A DNA stretch of 10,817 bases from Clostridia bacterium (GCA_030530185.1 JAUMVL010000050.1:1-10817), one strand, 5' to 3'; numbered from the stretch's first letter, positions 1-7,811 are shown. Notes: a model not told the origin generated them from the letters alone. Made by a program: numbers and translations.

Positions 1-1
1 T

Positions 2-1585
2 GACCCCCTGCATCATACAATTCTGCTGCACGGCGTCACCGGCAGCGGCAAAACCGAGGTCTATCTCCATGCGATCCGCGCCTGCATCGAACGCGGACGG
101 CAGGCGATCGTGCTCGTGCCGGAAATTTCACTGACGCCGCAGACGGTCGGACGCTTTTCCGATCGTTTTGGGGACCGGATCGCCGTGCTGCACAGCCGCC
201 TGTCCGTCGGGGAGCGATTCGATGAATGGCGGCGCATCCGGCTTGGCCTTGCCGACATCGTGATCGGCGCGCGCAGCGCCGTATTCGCCCCGGTCGAGCG
301 GCTCGGACTGATCATCATCGACGAGGAGCACGAATCAAGCTATCAGAGTGAAAAGAGCCCGCGCTATTCGGCGATCGACGTCGCCGCGCAGCGGGTCAAA
401 GAATCCGGCGGCGCGCTCGTGCTCGGCTCGGCAACGCCGCAGCTGCTCTCCTACTATCGCGCGCTGTCGGGACGGTACACGCTCTGCGCACTGCCCGAAC
501 GCGTCGCGGGGCGGCCGTTGCCCGAGGTGGAGATCGTCAACATGCGCGACGAGCTGCTGCTCGGCAACAACAGCATCTTTTCCGACCGGCTGGTCGAGCT
601 TCTCTCCACCACGCTTGCCAAAGGGCAGCAGGCCATGCTGTTCATCAACCGCAGAGGGTATTCGACGTTTGTTTCGTGCCGCAGCTGCGGGTACGTCTTA
701 AAGTGCGACAACTGCGACATTTCGATGACGTATCACAAGGTCGAGGGCCGCACGCGCTGCCACTACTGTGGTGCGACAAAGCCCCTGCCCAAGGAATGTC
801 CGAACTGTCACAAACCGTTTTTGAAGCAGTTCGGCATCGGTACCGAGCAGGTTGAGGAAAGCCTGCACAAGCTGTTTCCGACCGTCAAGAGCCTTCGCAT
901 GGACACCGACACGATGCGCACCAAGGACGCTTACGGCCGCATCCTTTCGGCGTTTGCGGCGGGGCAGGCGCAGGTGTTGATCGGAACGCAGATGATTGCC
1001 AAGGGGCACGACTTTCCGAACGTCACGCTGGTCGGCGTGGTCGCGGCGGACACGACGCTGAACCTGCCGGACTATCGCTCGCCCGAGCGCACGTTCCAGC
1101 TTTTGACGCAGGTAGCCGGCCGGGCCGGGCGCGATGAAAACCCCGGGCGCGTTGTGCTGCAAACCTATGCGCCGCAGCACCCGATCATCCGGTTTGCCAA
1201 GGAGCAGAATTACCCGGCCTTCTTCCAGTATGAGATCGCGGAGCGCAAAAAGATGCTCTATCCCCCGTTCTCGCTGTTCCTTCGCGTTGTGTTCTGCGAC
1301 CGCAGGGAGGAACAGGTGGCGGACGCCTGCATTGCCTATACCAAGGCGCTGGAAGCGAACCTCCGCGCTATGCTCGGCGAGGAGGGCAAAAACGACATTC
1401 TGCTGCTCGTTGCCGCCGAAGCGCCGATTGCCCGGATCTCGGGACTGGTGCGGTATCAGCTCTTGATCAAGCTGCTTCGCACCAAGCGGCTGCCCGCCGC
1501 GATTCAAACGATCTATGACTTTCACTCCGCGCACCGCGATGTGTGCAGCGAAGTGAATTGGGAACTCAACCCGCAGGATATGTAG
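2..1585 (+). CDS. priA: Primosomal replication-restart helicase PriA, 5'-truncated by the window edge
   Basis: PriA is the DExH helicase that recognises stalled or repaired forks and starts primosome assembly for replication restart. The visible 527 residues begin just before the Walker A motif (GVTGSGKT, visible residues 11-18). They continue through PEISLTPQ, the DEEH Walker B box (107-110) and eight cysteines at 226, 229, 235, 238, 253, 256, 266 and 269, the two-zinc module typical of PriA. The C-terminal helicase lobe follows, with GTQMIAKGHDF (328-338) and QVAGRAGR (370-377). The reading frame stays open to base 2, so the GTG at 110 is internal and the N-terminal DNA-binding part lies outside the window. 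TAG ends it at 1585. No frameshift is seen and all visible key residues are intact. Family assignment is secure. Confidence 0.97.
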   Translation, partial: DPLHHTILLHGVTGSGKTEVYLHAIRACIERGRQAIVLVPEISLTPQTVGRFSDRFGDRIAVLHSRLSVGERFDEWRRIRLGLADIVIGARSAVFAPVERLGLIIIDEEHESSYQSEKSPRYSAIDVAAQRVKESGGALVLGSATPQLLSYYRALSGRYTLCALPERVAGRPLPEVEIVNMRDELLLGNNSIFSDRLVELLSTTLAKGQQAMLFINRRGYSTFVSCRSCGYVLKCDNCDISMTYHKVEGRTRCHYCGATKPLPKECPNCHKPFLKQFGIGTEQVEESLHKLFPTVKSLRMDTDTMRTKDAYGRILSAFAAGQAQVLIGTQMIAKGHDFPNVTLVGVVAADTTLNLPDYRSPERTFQLLTQVAGRAGRDENPGRVVLQTYAPQHPIIRFAKEQNYPAFFQYEIAERKKMLYPPFSLFLRVVFCDRREEQVADACIAYTKALEANLRAMLGEEGKNDILLLVAAEAPIARISGLVRYQLLIKLLRTKRLPAAIQTIYDFHSAHRDVCSEVNWELNPQDM

Positions 1586-1586
1586 T
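1558..1586 (+). promoter_or_regulatory. Weak candidate promoter overlapping the priA 3' end
   Basis: TTGGGA (1558-1563) and TGTAGT (1581-1586) are 17 bases apart. Each matches the vegetative consensus at four of six positions. If real, it would transcribe the leader and the ABC genes independently of priA. The match is weak and could be chance. Confidence 0.2.
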
Positions 1587-1600
1587 GACCCGAATTTCAA

Positions 1601-1635
1601 GAAAGGATCGTATTTCGATGCGCATTCGCAGCTGA
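1601..1635 (+). CDS. Possible five-residue leader peptide ORF (MRIRS) with RBS
   Basis: GAAAGGA at 1601-1607 lies ten bases ahead of ATG at 1618. This ATG opens a five-codon frame, Met-Arg-Ile-Arg-Ser, ending with TGA at 1633-1635. The span given includes the RBS. The RBS segment AAGGATC (1603-1609) can pair with GATCCTT (1634-1640) just after the stop. A leader peptide controlling the downstream exporter is an inference by analogy with bmrB, which controls the heterodimeric exporter bmrCD in Bacillus subtilis. A chance mini-ORF is the alternative. Confidence 0.3.
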
Positions 1636-1693
1636 TCCTTCCGCATCCCTGTGATGCGGTTTATGCCGTCCCGGAGTTTTCCGGAAGTATTCC
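1603..1693 (+). promoter_or_regulatory. Hairpin-rich leader upstream of the ABC exporter genes
   Basis: Several inverted repeats lie in the 131-base gap. AAGGATC (1603-1609) pairs with GATCCTT (1634-1640) and encloses TGCG/CGCA (1619-1622/1627-1630). CCGCATC (1641-1647) pairs with GATGCGG (1653-1659), followed by only three T. CCGGA/TCCGG lies at 1671-1675/1680-1684 and GGAA/TTCC at 1683-1693. CGCATC (1642-1647) could alternatively pair with GATGCG (1617-1622), which overlaps the mini-ORF start. The pairings are visible in the sequence; their regulatory meaning is inferred. Confidence 0.4.
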
Positions 1694-1704
1694 GCAAGAA
1701 TTTA

Positions 1705-1712
1705 CAGGAGAG
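1705..1712 (+). promoter_or_regulatory. Ribosome binding site deciding the start of the first ABC gene
   Basis: CAGGAGAG ends four bases before ATG 1717. The earlier in-frame ATG at 1651 has no comparable site and falls inside the hairpin region, so 1717 is preferred as the start. Confidence 0.8.
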
Positions 1713-1716
1713 TATT

Positions 1717-3534
1717 ATGCAACGAAAACCGAACCGAAATCGGGCGCTTGTCCTTCAATGCCTGCGCGGCTCGAAGCGCTATCTGGTGCTCGCCGCGTTC
1801 GAGGTGGTGCTTGCGATTTTGATGCTGTACCTGACCTCGTATGTGACAAGCTATGCCCTGGACTATGTGCTGCTCGGCGACGATCCGTCTTTACCGAAAT
1901 GGTTGTTCGACTTTTTGACCCGCCGAAGCGAAGTTACCAAAACCTACTGGTTCTGCGGTCTGATGTTCTTTGTGTTCACGGTGCTGAACGGACTGTTTAC
2001 GTTTCTGCGCCGCCGCAACGTTTCGGTGGCGTCCGAACAGATGGCAAAGAACATGCGCGACACGCTCTACCGCCACCTCAACGCGGTCCCCTACGACTAC
2101 CACAAGCACGTCAGCACGGGCGATCTCGTGCAGCGCTGCACCTCCGACGTCGATACCGTGCGCCGGTTCATCAGCAATCAGCTGATGGAGATCATCCGCA
2201 TCGTCGTGATGTTCGTGACCGCGCTCGTGATGATGCTCTCGATCAACGTCCGCATGGCGCTGATCTGCATGGTGACGCTGCCGATCCTGGCTGTGCTGAG
2301 CTTTGTGTACTTCCGTTTTGTGCGAAAGTACTTCACCGAAGCCGACGAGGCCGAGGGCGCGCTCTCGACCGCGATTCAGGAGAACCTAACCGGTGTGCGC
2401 GTTGTGCGCGCGTTCGGGCAGCAGCGCGCCGAGTTCGATAAATTTACCAGGCTCAACACCGACTATCGAAAAAAGAATATCTTCCTGAACCGGCTTATGG
2501 CCTTCTACTGGAGCGGATCGGACGCGATCGGCTATATTCAGATCGCGCTTGCGCTCGTGTTCGGCGTCGCGTTCTATGCGAACACGCACGGCACCGCGCA
2601 CCCGTTCACGCTCGGCAACATCTATCTGTTCATTTCACTGACGAACCGGTTGACATGGCCGGTGCGCCAGCTCGGCCGCATCTTGGCCGATCTCGGCAAG
2701 GCGACGGTATCGCTGAACCGTCTCAACGAGATCCTGTCCGTCCCCGCCGAAAGCGAGCCGGGCAAAGCCGAAAAGCAGCTTGACCTTGCCAAAGGGATCG
2801 TGTTCGATCACGTCTGCTTCGGCTACGATACGCCAAACGACGTGCTGGATGATATTTCGTTCTCGGTCAAGGCCGGACAAACCGTTGCGATCTTGGGAAG
2901 CACGGGCAGCGGCAAGAGCTCGCTGGTGCAGCTGCTGCAGCGACTCTACCCGACAACCTCCGGCACGATCACCGTCGGCGGCGTCCCGATCAACGACATT
3001 GATCACGAAACGCTGCGCAAGAGCATTGCGATCGTGCTGCAAGAGCCGTTCCTCTACTCCCGCACGATCAAGGACAACATCAAGCTTGTGCGTCCCGATG
3101 CGACCGACGAAGAGATGTATGCCGTCGCCAGGGAGGCGGCCGTGCACGATGTGATCCTGCAGTTTGCCGACGGGTACGATACGATCGTCGGTGAGCGCGG
3201 GGTCACGCTGTCCGGCGGGCAGCAGCAGCGCGTGGCGATTGCCCGCGCTCTGATGCAGAACGCGCCGATCCTGATCTTCGACGACTCAATGAGCGCCGTC
3301 GATACCGAAACCGATGCGAAGATCCGCGATGCGCTCCATGCGCGCCACGGTAAGGGCATTCTGTTTTTGATCTCGCACCGCATCACGACGCTCTGTGAAG
3401 CGGACCTGATCCTCGTCCTTGAGCACGGCAGGCTGGTGCAGACGGGCACGCACGCCGAGCTGATGCAGCAGGATGGATTGTATCGCCGCATCGCCGAGAT
3501 TCAGGATGCGCCGAAAGGAGGTGCGATCGCATGA
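1717..3534 (+). CDS. ABC exporter subunit 1 (TMD-NBD half-transporter, degenerate Walker B)
   Basis: A half-size ABC exporter of 605 residues. An N-terminal ABC-type membrane domain (about residues 1-325, several hydrophobic helices) is fused to a nucleotide-binding domain. Motifs are Walker A GSTGSGKS (394-401), Q-loop region IVLQEPF, canonical signature LSGGQ (498-502), Walker B ILIFDD with Asp 522-523, and H-loop His554. The residue after the Walker B Asp is Asp523 instead of the catalytic Glu, so its own ATP site should hydrolyse poorly. In heterodimeric exporters such as TM287/288 this marks the subunit carrying the degenerate Walker A/B. The stop overlaps the next start (ATGA), so the two are co-translated and probably form one complex. 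Likely drug or lipid export; the substrate cannot be read from sequence. ATG 1717 is chosen over 1651 because of its RBS. Confidence 0.93.
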   Translation: MQRKPNRNRALVLQCLRGSKRYLVLAAFEVVLAILMLYLTSYVTSYALDYVLLGDDPSLPKWLFDFLTRRSEVTKTYWFCGLMFFVFTVLNGLFTFLRRRNVSVASEQMAKNMRDTLYRHLNAVPYDYHKHVSTGDLVQRCTSDVDTVRRFISNQLMEIIRIVVMFVTALVMMLSINVRMALICMVTLPILAVLSFVYFRFVRKYFTEADEAEGALSTAIQENLTGVRVVRAFGQQRAEFDKFTRLNTDYRKKNIFLNRLMAFYWSGSDAIGYIQIALALVFGVAFYANTHGTAHPFTLGNIYLFISLTNRLTWPVRQLGRILADLGKATVSLNRLNEILSVPAESEPGKAEKQLDLAKGIVFDHVCFGYDTPNDVLDDISFSVKAGQTVAILGSTGSGKSSLVQLLQRLYPTTSGTITVGGVPINDIDHETLRKSIAIVLQEPFLYSRTIKDNIKLVRPDATDEEMYAVAREAAVHDVILQFADGYDTIVGERGVTLSGGQQQRVAIARALMQNAPILIFDDSMSAVDTETDAKIRDALHARHGKGILFLISHRITTLCEADLILVLEHGRLVQTGTHAELMQQDGLYRRIAEIQDAPKGGAIA

Positions 3535-5393
3535 ATTACGATACCGAACAGGACTATACGAATGAAAAAGTCGATCTGAACCTTTGGAAGCGGCTTTTCG
3601 GCTATGCGATGCGGCACCGAACGTTCTTGGTGCAGAATCTTATCGCACTCGTGCTCGTCGCGGTCTGCGACACGCTCTACCCGATTCTGACGCGCTTTGC
3701 GATCGATCGCTTTGTCAACCCCGGCGGCGCGCCGGAGCTGACGGGCATCTGGTGGTTCGGCCTCGGCTATATCGCGCTTGTGCTGTTCCAGAGCTTCTTT
3801 ACGATGGTGTTTATCATGCGCTCCGGCGACATTGAAATGTCGATGTCGTATGACATCCGGCAGGAAGCGTTTTGGCATTTGCAGAACCTGTCGTTCTCCT
3901 ACTATGACAAAACATCGGTCGGTTACCTGATGGCGCGCATGGTCAGCGACATCAGCCGCATCAGCGAAATGCTTTCGTGGGGCATGATCGACGTGTTCTG
4001 GTCGCTGTGCTACGTCGTGTTCTCGGTGATCGCGATGTTCCTGTACAATTGGAAGCTCACGCTGATCGTGCTCGCCGTGATCCCGCCGCTTGCGATCGTA
4101 AGCTATGTGCTCCAAAAAGCGATCCTGAAATACCAGCGCGCCGCGCGCAAGCAGAACAGCCGAATCACGAGCGCCTTCAACGAGGGCATCATGGGCGCCA
4201 TGACGACCAAAACCCTCGTGCGCGAAGAGGCCAACAGCGCGGAATTTGAAACGATCTCGAACGACATGAAGAAGGCCTCGATCAAGGCGCAGGTGCTTGG
4301 CGCAACGTTCTTCCCGCTGATCATCTCGCTCTCCGCGATCGCAACCGCATTGGCGCTGATCCTCGGCGGCGCGGGCGTGGGCGCCACGCTTGCGGGAACG
4401 ACGACATTCCTCGGCGTCATGACCGCCGGTACGCTCGTCTCGTTCATCAACTATGCTTCAGGACTGTTCGAACCGATCCAGAACCTTGCCGGCATCTTTG
4501 CCGAGCTGCAAAGCGCGCAGGCAAGCGCCGAGCGCGTGATCGGGCTGCTCGATACCAAGTCCGACATCACGGATACGCCCGAGGTCACGGAACGCTACGG
4601 AACGACGATGGATCCGAAGAAGGAGAACTGGGAGCCGCTCGTCGGCGATATCGAATTCCGCCATGTGGATTTTTATTACAAGGAAAGCGAACCGCTTCTG
4701 AAGGATTTCAATCTGCACATTCATCCCGGCGAAACGATCGCGCTCGTCGGAGAAACCGGCGCCGGAAAATCGACGATCGTCAATCTCATCTGCCGCTTCT
4801 ATGAGCCGGTTTCGGGCAGCATTTTGATCGACGGCAAGGACTACCGGCAGCGCAGCGAGCTGTGGCTGCAATCGAACCTCGGCTACGTATTGCAGCAGCC
4901 GCATCTGTTCTCGGGCACGATTCGAGACAACATCCGCTTCGGACGCCCGGATGCAACCGACGCGCAGATTGTGCACGCAGCCAGGATGGTGCATGCGGAC
5001 GAATTCATCATCCACCAGGCCAAAGGCTATGATACCGAAGTCGGCGAAGGCGGCGTCCGGCTCTCGACCGGACAAAAGCAATTGATCTCGTTTGCACGGG
5101 TCATCCTCGCAAACCCGCAGATCTTTGTGCTCGACGAGGCAACAAGCTCGATCGACACCGAGACCGAACAAATCATCCAAAGCGCGATTACAACGGTCCT
5201 CGAAGGGCGTACCAGCATTGTCGTTGCGCACCGGCTTTCGACGATCCGCAATGCGGACCGGATCCTTGTGATTCGCAACGGCGCGATTGCGGAAAGCGGA
5301 ACGCACGACGAGCTGCTCGAAAAGGGCGGATACTACCACGACCTGTACATCCACCAGTTCCGCGAGGAAACGCTCAGCAAAGCGCTGGAATGA
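3531..5393 (+). CDS. ABC exporter subunit 2 (TMD-NBD half-transporter, LSTGQ signature)
   Basis: The second half-transporter has 620 residues: a membrane domain (about residues 1-330), then a nucleotide-binding domain. Walker A is GETGAGKST (407-415), the signature is LSTGQ (511-515) instead of LSGGQ, Walker B is FVLDEATSSID with Asp535 and catalytic Glu536, and the H-loop is His567. Subunit 1 has a normal signature but Asp in Walker B. The expected dimer therefore pairs one active ATP site (this Walker A/B with the LSGGQ of subunit 1) with one degenerate site (subunit 1 Walker A/B with this LSTGQ). Translation starts at ATG 3531 inside the previous stop, behind a strong GAAAGGAGGTG at 3513-3523. 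A short insertion rich in Lys and Glu near residues 352-366 precedes the NBD. Heterodimeric multidrug-type exporter; substrate unknown. Confidence 0.94.
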   Translation: MNYDTEQDYTNEKVDLNLWKRLFGYAMRHRTFLVQNLIALVLVAVCDTLYPILTRFAIDRFVNPGGAPELTGIWWFGLGYIALVLFQSFFTMVFIMRSGDIEMSMSYDIRQEAFWHLQNLSFSYYDKTSVGYLMARMVSDISRISEMLSWGMIDVFWSLCYVVFSVIAMFLYNWKLTLIVLAVIPPLAIVSYVLQKAILKYQRAARKQNSRITSAFNEGIMGAMTTKTLVREEANSAEFETISNDMKKASIKAQVLGATFFPLIISLSAIATALALILGGAGVGATLAGTTTFLGVMTAGTLVSFINYASGLFEPIQNLAGIFAELQSAQASAERVIGLLDTKSDITDTPEVTERYGTTMDPKKENWEPLVGDIEFRHVDFYYKESEPLLKDFNLHIHPGETIALVGETGAGKSTIVNLICRFYEPVSGSILIDGKDYRQRSELWLQSNLGYVLQQPHLFSGTIRDNIRFGRPDATDAQIVHAARMVHADEFIIHQAKGYDTEVGEGGVRLSTGQKQLISFARVILANPQIFVLDEATSSIDTETEQIIQSAITTVLEGRTSIVVAHRLSTIRNADRILVIRNGAIAESGTHDELLEKGGYYHDLYIHQFREETLSKALE

Positions 5394-5406
5394 TCCGGGA
5401 CGTTGC

Positions 5407-5433
5407 AAAAGGCGCCAGACCATTTGCGGCAGA
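5407..5433 (+). repeat. Intergenic repeat block A, copy 1
   Basis: This 27-base block, with core CCATTTGCGGCA, starts 14 bases after the ABC stop. It matches 9994-10020 at 22 of 27 positions. Its inner ATTTGCGGCA (5422-5431) is also inverted at 5493-5502, so it can pair around the terminator hairpin. Confidence 0.7.
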
Positions 5434-5458
5434 GATCCTTTTTAATGACCCATGCACG

Positions 5459-5493
5459 AAGAAATGGCAAAACTTGCCATTTCTTTGTTTTTT
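5459..5493 (+). terminator. Intrinsic terminator of the ABC exporter operon
   Basis: A perfect 12-bp stem, AAGAAATGGCAA / TTGCCATTTCTT (5459-5470 / 5474-5485), has a three-base loop AAC. It is followed by TGTTTTTT. The T-tract is only on the + strand, so it serves the ABC genes and not the convergent cluster. Confidence 0.93.
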
Positions 5494-5519
5494 GCCGCAA
5501 ATTAGCCGGTTTTCCGATC
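5493..5519 (-). repeat. Inverted partial copies of repeat blocks A and B
   Basis: TGCCGCAAAT (5493-5502) is the exact reverse complement of part of block A at 5422-5431. AGCCGGTTTTCCGATC (5504-5519) is the reverse complement of GATCGGAGAAACCGGCT (5545-5561) except for one missing base. Two large stem-loops are therefore possible, one enclosing the terminator and one with a 25-base loop that contains CAGTACA twice in tandem (5525-5538). Confidence 0.7.
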
Positions 5520-5545
5520 TCTCGCAGTACACAGTACAGCTTCGG

Positions 5546-5574
5546 ATCGGAGAAACCGGCTTCTGCCATCCTTT
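5546..5574 (+). repeat. Intergenic repeat block B, copy 1
   Basis: This 29-base block beginning ATCGGAGAAACCGGCTTC matches 10051-10079 at 27 of 29 positions. It is in the same orientation as block A but 112 bases further on, against 30 bases in copy 2. Confidence 0.75.
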
Positions 5575-5623
5575 ATCAACGGCCCCTATCGGCCCATAAA
5601 CAGGTTTGACACAACCTCTTCCA

Positions 5624-6031
5624 TCAGAATCGTTTTCGGACGGTCAGAACATTCTGTCCGTTTGTGCGGATGTATTCCACCGCATCCATGGTCTTTTTAA
5701 TCAGCAGGATACCGAGCCCCCCGATCTCCCGCTCCTCTGCGGACAAGGTCGTGTCGGGGTCTTCTTTTTCCAGCGGATTGTACGGTATGCCGCTGTCGAG
5801 GAAGGTCAGTACGGCCGTACGCGGATCCGGCTGCAGCGCAAACCGTACCGTTGCCATGCCGGTGCCGGGCGCATAGGCATACTGTGCGATGTTGGCGAAA
5901 ATCTCGTCAATTGCAAGGTCAATCTGCATCTGCGCTTTCATCGGACAGTCCGCCGTCTCGAGTTCGGCGTTGACGAAGTCCGTAACGGCTGCGATATTCT
6001 CCACGGTCGCAGCAAGCGTCAGTTCTTTCAT
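5624..6031 (-). CDS. RsbW/SpoIIAB-like HATPase (anti-sigma factor / serine kinase)
   Basis: A 135-residue cytoplasmic protein of the HATPase_c_2 (GHKL) family. In partner switching such proteins bind and inhibit a target, usually a sigma factor, and phosphorylate the STAS antagonist with ATP. The N-box is AIDEIFANIAQYAY, with Glu43 and Asn47 in the expected E-x3-N spacing. The G1 box is DSGIPYNP (Asp79, Gly81) and the G2 box is GGLGILL (104-110). All ATP-binding elements look intact and the length matches RsbW. The start ATG (6031-6029) overlaps the phosphatase stop as ATGA, with AAAGGAG at 6045-6039 seven bases upstream, so it is translationally coupled to the phosphatase. No sigma factor gene follows; the convergent ABC operon ends next to it. 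Kinase activity and target are inferred from family. Confidence 0.9.
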   Translation of the reverse strand: MKELTLAATVENIAAVTDFVNAELETADCPMKAQMQIDLAIDEIFANIAQYAYAPGTGMATVRFALQPDPRTAVLTFLDSGIPYNPLEKEDPDTTLSAEEREIGGLGILLIKKTMDAVEYIRTNGQNVLTVRKRF

Positions 6032-7764
6032 ATCCGGTCTCCTTTTCCGATATATTCGAGGCAGAGCATCGTGAGGTCGTCAAACTGCGGGGCTCCCGCA
6101 GCAAACGCTTCGACTGCCCGGTTGACGGAAGCCAGAACCTCCGTTACGGAACCGTCCGCCGCCTCATTCAGCGCGGCAAGCATCCGTGCATTGCCAAACA
6201 GCTCGTTGTTCGCATTGTTTGCTTCCGGTACACCGTCCGTATAGAGGAACAGCTTTGTGCCGGGATGCATCGCGATCTCATATTCCCGATACGATACACC
6301 CGCCATGCCGCCGACCACAAACCCATGCTTGTCCTTCAGCAGCTCGAAGACGCCGTTTGCGTCCTTTTTCCAGACAGGGTATTCATGTCCTGCATTCGCT
6401 GCCGTGATTACGCCCGTTGTGATGTCAAGCACGCCGAGCCACACCGTTACGAACATTTGCTCGCGATTGTTGGAGCAGATCTGATTGTTCACGCACTCCA
6501 GGACCTCTTTGGGGCTCTTGCCCATCATCGCATGGTTTTGCAGCAGGATTTTGGATGCCATCATGAACAGCGCCGCAGGGACGCCCTTGCCGGATACATC
6601 CGCCATCACAATGCCGAGATGGTTCTGGTCAATCAGGAAGAAATCATAGAAGTCTCCGCCGACTTCCTTTGCCGGCGTCATTGTCGCATAGATGTCAAAC
6701 TCCGGCCGGTCCGGGAAGGCCGGATAGATGTTCGGCAGCATGTCCGCCTGAATCCGCGTCGCAAGCTCCAGTTCCGTTCCGATCCGTTCCTTCTCCGCAA
6801 TGGCCCGCGTCAGATTCTCCTCATAGGTGCCGAGATCCCGCTCCATATCCGACATGATCCAATACAGGTTTTCGATCTCATCGCCGGTGGAAATGTTCAG
6901 GTCCCGAAAATGTTTGGAATCCAGCACGCCGTCCTGCTTATCCTGCACATACGCGATCGCAGCGTCGCTGATCGCGTTGATCGGCGCGATGACCGTTCGC
7001 TTGGTATGGTGCGTCATAAAATAGGCGATCAAAAAGACGATCACGATCATTCCGCCCGTGTACTGCCAGAAGAATCGGCTCATCCCGTGCCCGACGTTTT
7101 CGAGCGTCACATCCGTCAGCACAAAGCAGATGATCTCCCCGTCAGCGTTTTGAATCGGCATACCGGCCGTGCACATCCAGCCGTAACGCTGCGTGTTGTC
7201 GATGTCGTACAGCTCGCCTTTGCCGTCCCACGTCAGATACTTTTCCATTCCCCTTCGGGTAACGCCGTCCCAGTCGCCGGGCAGGCAGTAATCCGCTTCC
7301 CCGTCGGCCGGATCGACCAAATAGACCAACGCGGATGTTTCGCGGTCATACATACCGAGATACACATCGTACACGTCGCTCGATTCGTAAAAATCCTTGA
7401 GAATGCCGCGTATCGACTCAAATACGGCATCCGTAGTATACGCTGCAAAGTGCGCACGGTATGCATCCGTATCGGCAGTCTTGCGCTCCGTTTCCGGCAG
7501 CGCACGGTAGGTTGTCATCACCTGTTCGACGAACGGCTCCGGATCGGCGACCTTCTCGATGATCGCCGCGGCATTGCGGGACAGGTTGAACGCCGTCCCG
7601 ATGTATTGCTGTGCCAGCGCATACGCATACAAACCGAGTCCGATCAGCAGCGATACCATACCAAAGACGATCGCGCCCATCAGCGTCGCATGAAAAGTCT
7701 TTGCTGCAAGAGAAAAATGTTTTTTCTCCAGCTCCGTCATTTCTCGAATGTTCTTCTCCGGCAT
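6028..7764 (-). CDS. Membrane sensor with HAMP and SpoIIE/RsbU-type PP2C phosphatase domain
   Basis: A 578-residue protein. A transmembrane helix (about 28-50) is followed by an extracytoplasmic sensor region (about 51-230) and a second helix (about 232-250). A HAMP domain (about 254-310, with Pro261 and GDEIENL 294-300) and a short coiled-coil linker (about 308-340) come next. A PP2C/SpoIIE phosphatase domain runs to the end. Metal and catalytic motifs are visible: EVGGDFYDFF (Asp371), MADVSGKGVPAA (Asp389), NAGHEYP, LYTDGVPEA (Asp510) and FDDLTML (Asp562, Asp563). The family dephosphorylates the phosphoserine of STAS antagonists in response to a signal, here probably sensed outside the membrane; the ligand is unknown. 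The sensor is too diverged for me to name a Cache subtype. Start ATG 7764 has AGGAGAA 12 bases upstream, slightly far. It lies 116 bases after the STAS gene and overlaps the HATPase gene by four bases. Confidence 0.93.
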   Translation of the reverse strand: MPEKNIREMTELEKKHFSLAAKTFHATLMGAIVFGMVSLLIGLGLYAYALAQQYIGTAFNLSRNAAAIIEKVADPEPFVEQVMTTYRALPETERKTADTDAYRAHFAAYTTDAVFESIRGILKDFYESSDVYDVYLGMYDRETSALVYLVDPADGEADYCLPGDWDGVTRRGMEKYLTWDGKGELYDIDNTQRYGWMCTAGMPIQNADGEIICFVLTDVTLENVGHGMSRFFWQYTGGMIVIVFLIAYFMTHHTKRTVIAPINAISDAAIAYVQDKQDGVLDSKHFRDLNISTGDEIENLYWIMSDMERDLGTYEENLTRAIAEKERIGTELELATRIQADMLPNIYPAFPDRPEFDIYATMTPAKEVGGDFYDFFLIDQNHLGIVMADVSGKGVPAALFMMASKILLQNHAMMGKSPKEVLECVNNQICSNNREQMFVTVWLGVLDITTGVITAANAGHEYPVWKKDANGVFELLKDKHGFVVGGMAGVSYREYEIAMHPGTKLFLYTDGVPEANNANNELFGNARMLAALNEAADGSVTEVLASVNRAVEAFAAGAPQFDDLTMLCLEYIGKGDRI

Positions 7765-7811
7765 CCTTGATTGCTTCTCCTATCCGATCTCTTACGCTGC
7801 GCAGACGAAGG

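Noticed and set aside
698..1600. 300-codon open frame antisense to priA
   Set aside because: It shadows a conserved helicase on the + strand, has no recognisable motif and no good RBS.
1651..1716. Extended N-terminus of the first ABC protein from ATG 1651
   Set aside because: There is no ribosome binding site and the added residues lie in the hairpin region; ATG 1717 has a clear RBS.
4458..5423. 321-codon open frame antisense to the second ABC gene
   Set aside because: It covers the highly conserved nucleotide-binding domain on the other strand; its composition is typical of a shadow frame.
5545..5557. Resemblance of GATCGGAGAAACC to a sequencing adapter
   Set aside because: Only the first bases agree with the common adapter start, and the block is repeated with variation elsewhere and paired with an inverted arm, so it is genomic.
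5606..6244. 212-codon + strand frame opposite the HATPase gene
   Set aside because: It is antisense to intact N-box, G1 and G2 motifs and has no motif of its own.
6265..7770. 501-codon open frame on the + strand antisense to the phosphatase gene
   Set aside because: The - strand frame carries full SpoIIE/PP2C, HAMP and membrane motifs. The + frame reads His/Arg-rich low-information protein and is a by-product of GC-rich codon use.
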